Shown here: positions 53,301 to 59,300 of the stretch, one piece after another
Layout: each line of letters begins with the position of its first letter
Position numbering within the stretch: position 1 is the stretch's first letter
NCBI GenBank assembly: GCA_030549495.1
Contig: JAUIRK010000960.1
Coordinates: 1-64,000, forward strand
DNA: 64,000 nucleotides
Source: Nectonema munidae
Taxonomy: Eukaryota; Nematomorpha; Nectonematoida; Nectonematidae
Direction: 5' to 3'
Made by a program: the position numbers and the translations under genes
The notes under the pieces: generated by a model
What the model saw: only the letters and a program-made list of their open reading frames with translations
What the model was told of the DNA's origin: nothing
Databases searched by the model: none

Positions 53301-56300
53301 TCTCTCAATATTGAAAAAAGATTTCAAATTTCTCAATTTCAAAGACAAAATCAAATTAGTAAATGCTATTTTCAGTAACTTTAATTATTGCATCAAAAAG
53401 TTTTATCCTTTACTTCTTAAATCTGACTCGGACAAATTTAAAATTATAAACAAAAATACAATTAAATTTATTTTCAATCTTAAGCATATACATAATGTAC
53501 CTTCATCTCACTTCTCTACTGCCAAAATACTACCAGGAAGTTTGTTTCTCAAGTACAAATTTTTAATTAAAGTATTCAAAGATCTTCACCGCAATCCTAT
53601 CAAAACTCTGTCCATAAACAAATTCAACAACATTGCACCAATACGAACAAAAAATCTCACACTGAAAAAAATTACACTTCATTTGCCTCTATTACTTTCA
53701 ACAAACTTCCTAAATCAATACGAATCATTACTCTCTCTCTCTCTCATTTTAAAGAAGCCTTGTTTTTTCATCTAATCAATCATTCATAAAAACAAAATAT
53801 CAGTACCTATATTATATTATTTATTTTGAATAGTGTTTCTATTTAATACTATTAGTCTGTATTTTTACAGTGTCCGCACATTAGAACTTGATTTTATCAT
53901 TTTGTGATAAATGTCACAGGGGCGGATCTAGAAATTGGCATTAGGAGTGGGGCGGATTTTACTAAACTAGAACTTAAATTTCAAGCATATAAATTTATGC
54001 TTTATCAAAAATTTTAAAACAAAAAGAAGAATGAGAGCATAAAAACGATCCTCATTCATTGTACTGCGAAGTGAATTGATGTGGTAAAACTTGATGTGCT
54101 TAAATTTACAAAAAAAAAATTGGTTATTATAAAATTAATAAGTGTCACACTTAACTACGATTGAAATAAAAAACTTTTTAGAACTTCTCACTTTAGAGAA
54201 AGATTGGATCTAAAAAACAAGTTGCATAAATCATCATAATATTTGAGTTCTACGAAAAGAATTAGATCAAGAAAAATTTTCAAGCAATTGGCAATGCAAT
54301 TTTAGAGGGACGTAAGGCGGTTCCGCCCCCCTTTAAATCCGTCAGTATGTCATGTTCATCAAATAAATTGAATTGAATTGAATAATATATTAATTTTTAA
54401 GGAATAAATCGCACATACAAATATGTTAAAAAGTAGTGATCAATTTAGGAACATGGTACCAGTGAACAAATTTCTAAAAAGTAATCTGATTCGCAATACA
54501 TTTCTTTGTAAATATTAGATCTAGAAAGGTATATATATTTTCTTTACTTGGATTCAAATTTCACAGTTTTGGAAGATAACAAAGCATAAATATCAGCCTA
54601 ATCAGCAAATATTCTAATGAATACCTCGTGTAATTGATATCAACAATATTTAGGCATATACATAGATCATTTGCAAACTAGACTAAAAAAGGGGAAAATA
54701 TAAAGAGTAATAACGAAAAACATTAAAATTTTAGACTGCGTGTTTATTTGAATTATGGATATCTCTGGTAATACATAAATCTAAGCTAAAGATCGTCAAG
54801 GTTAAGTTGTGAATTAAGCTTCGTGCAAATTTGATACTGCACGGCACAATGACATAAAAATTATAGGAATAAGAAATATTAGCATTATTAGTTGAATGCT
54901 GTGATTTATGGTAATAGAAGAATGTAAAAATATTAATACATACAAAATCGATTCAACAAAATTTGCATTTAGTTGAAATTACAGAAATTTGAATTAGTTT
55001 CAGGGAGATTGTAAAGAAATATAAAAACATAAAACAGGCAAAACGATATGAGAAAGGAATAAGAATTTTAATATTGATTTTGTTTAATATTATTCGCCTA
55101 GAATATATAGTTTTTGTAAAATTAAAATGTTGAAAAAATATATAACATTATGTATATGTTTGCGTTGGAAAAATGAAATATCCTACTATTGTTCAGAAGA
55201 AATGAAAATTAATATGAAACAGATATTTCTAACATAAGAAGACCAAGTAGTTTTTTTTACAACAATTCAAAATTATGAAATAAAAATCAAATTCGATTTA
55301 TTCATTTTATACGCAACAATATTATATATTTTTTTAATAAAATCAATAGGCTTATTTATTAATAATTATTATCAACGCCCAATAAGTCGAACAAATAAAA
55401 TGAAAGTAAAAATTGAGGCTAATAAAACGCTAATATAATCGATTATTAAAAATATAAAATATTTAGGCATATAAATTAATCAACCAATTTGGATAAAAGA
55501 AGATTGTAATTGCCAAAAATTGAGAAAAAATGTCATTAGAAAAAAACATATTTATTTGATATTTGATAACTAAAAAAATAATTATTGATTTTATAAAATA
55601 ATCTTATATTTTAAATGATTTGTTTTGCCAAAATATATACATTTGATTGTATTTATGATAAACCATGATTGATCAAAACTTAGATCCGTGTACTGCTAAA
55701 ATATTCTTAAACTTGTAGGATTGAGGACTCAAACAAAAGTACACTACATTTTTAGGAATATCTGTATTTCTGTCTTTTAACCTTTTCAGTCATAATGGGT
55801 CAAAAATTGATTAAAAAAAAAGCAAACGATTAATACTAGAAAATGAAGTGTGAAGGGGTTTTAATGAAAAATATTTTGTTTCAATTTTCAATTGAAGATT
55901 AAATTCTTTTGTTGAAGGTCTATTGTTAATGACAATTTGATTAATGAATAAATCATTAACTAATTTGTCTATTCAAAAACATTAAAAATTAAGATTATAA
56001 TAAATGAAAGTAGTAAATTAATAACTTACAATGATTAGCACTGTCAGAAAATTCATCAGACTTATTTTCTTCAAATGATTGGGAAGAAGTCTTTGATAAT
56101 GACGGAGCTCTTGTCTAAAAAAATCATAAAAGATTTTGCACTTAATAAGGAAATCGGAGACATAAAATTTACTGGACAAGGGGGCGAGGTGTTTTGATTT
56201 TGTGCTTGCGATTTTATCGATGGTGGATATAAACTAGAGGGAAGGGATTTAGGAATGGATTGCCCGTGCTTAACAAGATCGCACAAATACATCGCTAGCA

Positions 56301-59300
56301 CAAACTCTTCCATAGAAAGACATCCCCGGTGTAAAACATCACTCAGAAACCTAAAAAGAAAAAATTTATACTAATAAAGGCTTCTACCTAAAAAACTGCA
56401 ATACCCGTATGCTATATGATAATGTAAAGTAATATACGTATATACACTTTATCACTTATGTGCCAAAAAATCACATAGAAAATTATAAATTATTTTAAAA
56501 CAGTTATCTTAATCAATGAATATTTTTTTTTTATAATTTTCAATTTTCATGCAGAAAAATTAGTTCAATTTAAATATATTTAAAGGTCGAGCAAATCTCC
56601 AAAAAATGTTATTTTGTATAAAAATAAAAACTGGAAAATATTTAAAAAAAAATTTATTTGTCGGTATCGTATCCATAGGGAAGAATAATCTTCCATAGCT
56701 GGACGATAGTAATGATAACTAAAATTGGGAATCGAATCCAGACCATCTGGAACAATACCCTACGCTCCTACTAGGCCATCTGCTGACATATTTAAAATTT
56801 AATAACAAATTTTTTAATATATGATAGATAACACAAGAATAAAATTGTAGAACTTGTACTCTAGGTGAAATAAACTTGATCAAAAAAGTGTTGCCACACA
56901 CTTGTAGGCATCATATTCGTGAACTGATTGTAAAGCATGTTTTTAACACATTAACCCTTTCATGACCAGAAAAATCAAACATATTTATTAAAAAGCAGAA
57001 GATTCATATACAAAACTATCTGAAAAAGAAGACGAATGTAAAATTGTTTATGTATCATATATGATACGCTAGTCACGAAAGGGTAAAAAAACATGTAGCC
57101 AAAATATTAAGCCTTTCAGAAATTTGATGAAAAAGCGAAAAAAATTTATTGTAGATGATTACACGAATCTTGTTAAGGAATAATTTTCTGCAACAAATTA
57201 TATTTTTTGAGTACCAGAAGCTAAAACAATACGAATAAATGGTCTTCAATTGCTTACGAAATAATTCAAAATTGCCACAATTGCTTTAGAAGTATTAAGT
57301 TGTCATCTTTGTATTCATCGTTGCAACACAGGCTAGACCCTAGCTTGCTGGGAAAGTAGCTGTAAAACCGATTTATATATATATATAAGTTGTCATCTTT
57401 GGTATTTAAAGGATGTACTTGTATAGCTTTATAAAATTTGTTCATTTACTTAAACATCCAAAAGAAAAACGTTGTCTTGTGAATCGTTTTGGTAATCCGA
57501 TTTTAAATGAGAAAGATATAAAAACAAAAATAATTTTGGATTTTGTTTCTAGCAACGTATCGCTATGATTTTTAAATAGCAAACGGAGGAAGACATTTTT
57601 TTTAAATTAGCAAACAATTTTGTCACAAGATTCAAGGTTGTAAAGGATGCAGTTGAACGTGGAAATAGTGCTTATTCAGAATTATAATCGTGTTATCAAT
57701 AAACAAGAAGATATAAAGGACTAAAGGAGTACTTGCTGCAGGTAATTGAAAATCATAAGATACGAAAAAACCAATATCACATTTTATTCAAATATAAATT
57801 AAATGCCTATCTTTCTGTGATAAATATATCATTAATTTTTTTTTAATAAAATTGTAATATTTGTATAAAATATATTTTCATAATATCAAAACTCGTATTA
57901 ACAATTTTTGATTTAGGAAATGAATTAATTAAACTTTTATAATTTTAACAATTTTCAGTAGATGTCATTATTTTGACACCTGTGCACAGCCTTCAAACTG
58001 CCAATTTATTACATATAATTTTTCTAACGTTTTTATAAATTAAAACAAATATAGAAGGTAAGAACATATCTTTTAAAAATAAAAAATATTATTCCCATCC
58101 TAATATATATTTATTCGTGGTATTTGCAGCTATTAAGACACAGCTTAAACCACCGAAAAATTTGTTAAAAACTTCTAGTCGTGTTATACGCTGAACATAA
58201 GAAAGAAACTCTGGTTTTTAGGTTTTCCAATAACAAGCACATCCTGTTTTTACAATGACAAACAGATGTCATATACAATACTTTCAAATAAAGTTGATTA
58301 CACTGAAAGTTAACATCTTATCTAATTTTTTAGATGAAGAGGATTTTGTGGAATTGATTGGGATAATGAAGTCGTGGAAATGGAACCTGATTCCAATCCC
58401 TTAGATGATTGCCTTGATAATTTATCAAAAGAATACATTGGTGATAAATTTTTTGAAAATTTTCTTTTCTCTACCTTGATAACCAAGCATGAATAAAAGA
58501 TTCCAAAACCAAGCGTAGTCTTATGCGCAGAATATGGCTTTAAATTGAAATTATAACAGTAAAACTTCACATTTGTTTAATAAGGCAGTAAGTAGTCTTA
58601 CACGCCGGCAAATATGGTTTATACAATTATATAATTGTTGATGATCATTTTATCTTCACTTTTTGTTAGTTGTTGTGCTAAAAAGAATGCTATTTAAAGT
58701 AATAGAAAGCGCAGTATGTCTAGTCTTAACGCATTTGATAGCCTCATTTTTCTGACTATTTCTTGATTTTAGGGTGGATTTATATTAACCCGTTTAGGCA
58801 TTAGTTTTCTATCGTTTGCTTTCTTTCTCAATGAGTTTTTATATAGTTTAAGCAGACGAATTTTGGGACAAAACTTAATTAATTAACTTAATTTAATCTG
58901 CTTTTTCTGGGATCAAATCATTTAAGTTATTTTGTATTTCTTCAAAGATTCTCATTTTTAGAATTACTTATGCCTCTCAAGACTTATTTAATTTATTAAA
59001 GCTAATAAAATAATTATTACACAGTCGACATATGTAAACTTTACAAAAATAAAATTGTCTGCGTTTATTAATGCTTTTTAATAGAAATCTTCTGCTTTAC
59101 ATTAGATATCGTCTGATTATTCTGGTCGTTAGGGGGTTAAGAAAATGCGGGCTACTTTTCGAGGAAATTCGATATTTACTTTCCTTACTTCGTATTGATA
59201 TACACTCTTGGGCTAGGACACAAAAATTGCACTGAACAACAATTTTACACTTTCAAAAAATACTTAAATCGCTTTAGTATTTTTTTTTATCAATTTTTAT

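Noticed and set aside
58322-58570. Minus-strand frame with a Ser-rich, host-like composition ([20 protein letters not shown]) after a possible acceptor
   Set aside because: It ends in a stop, has no donor that keeps phase, and the EH2 exons on both sides already join in phase across it. It would break the EH domain if included.
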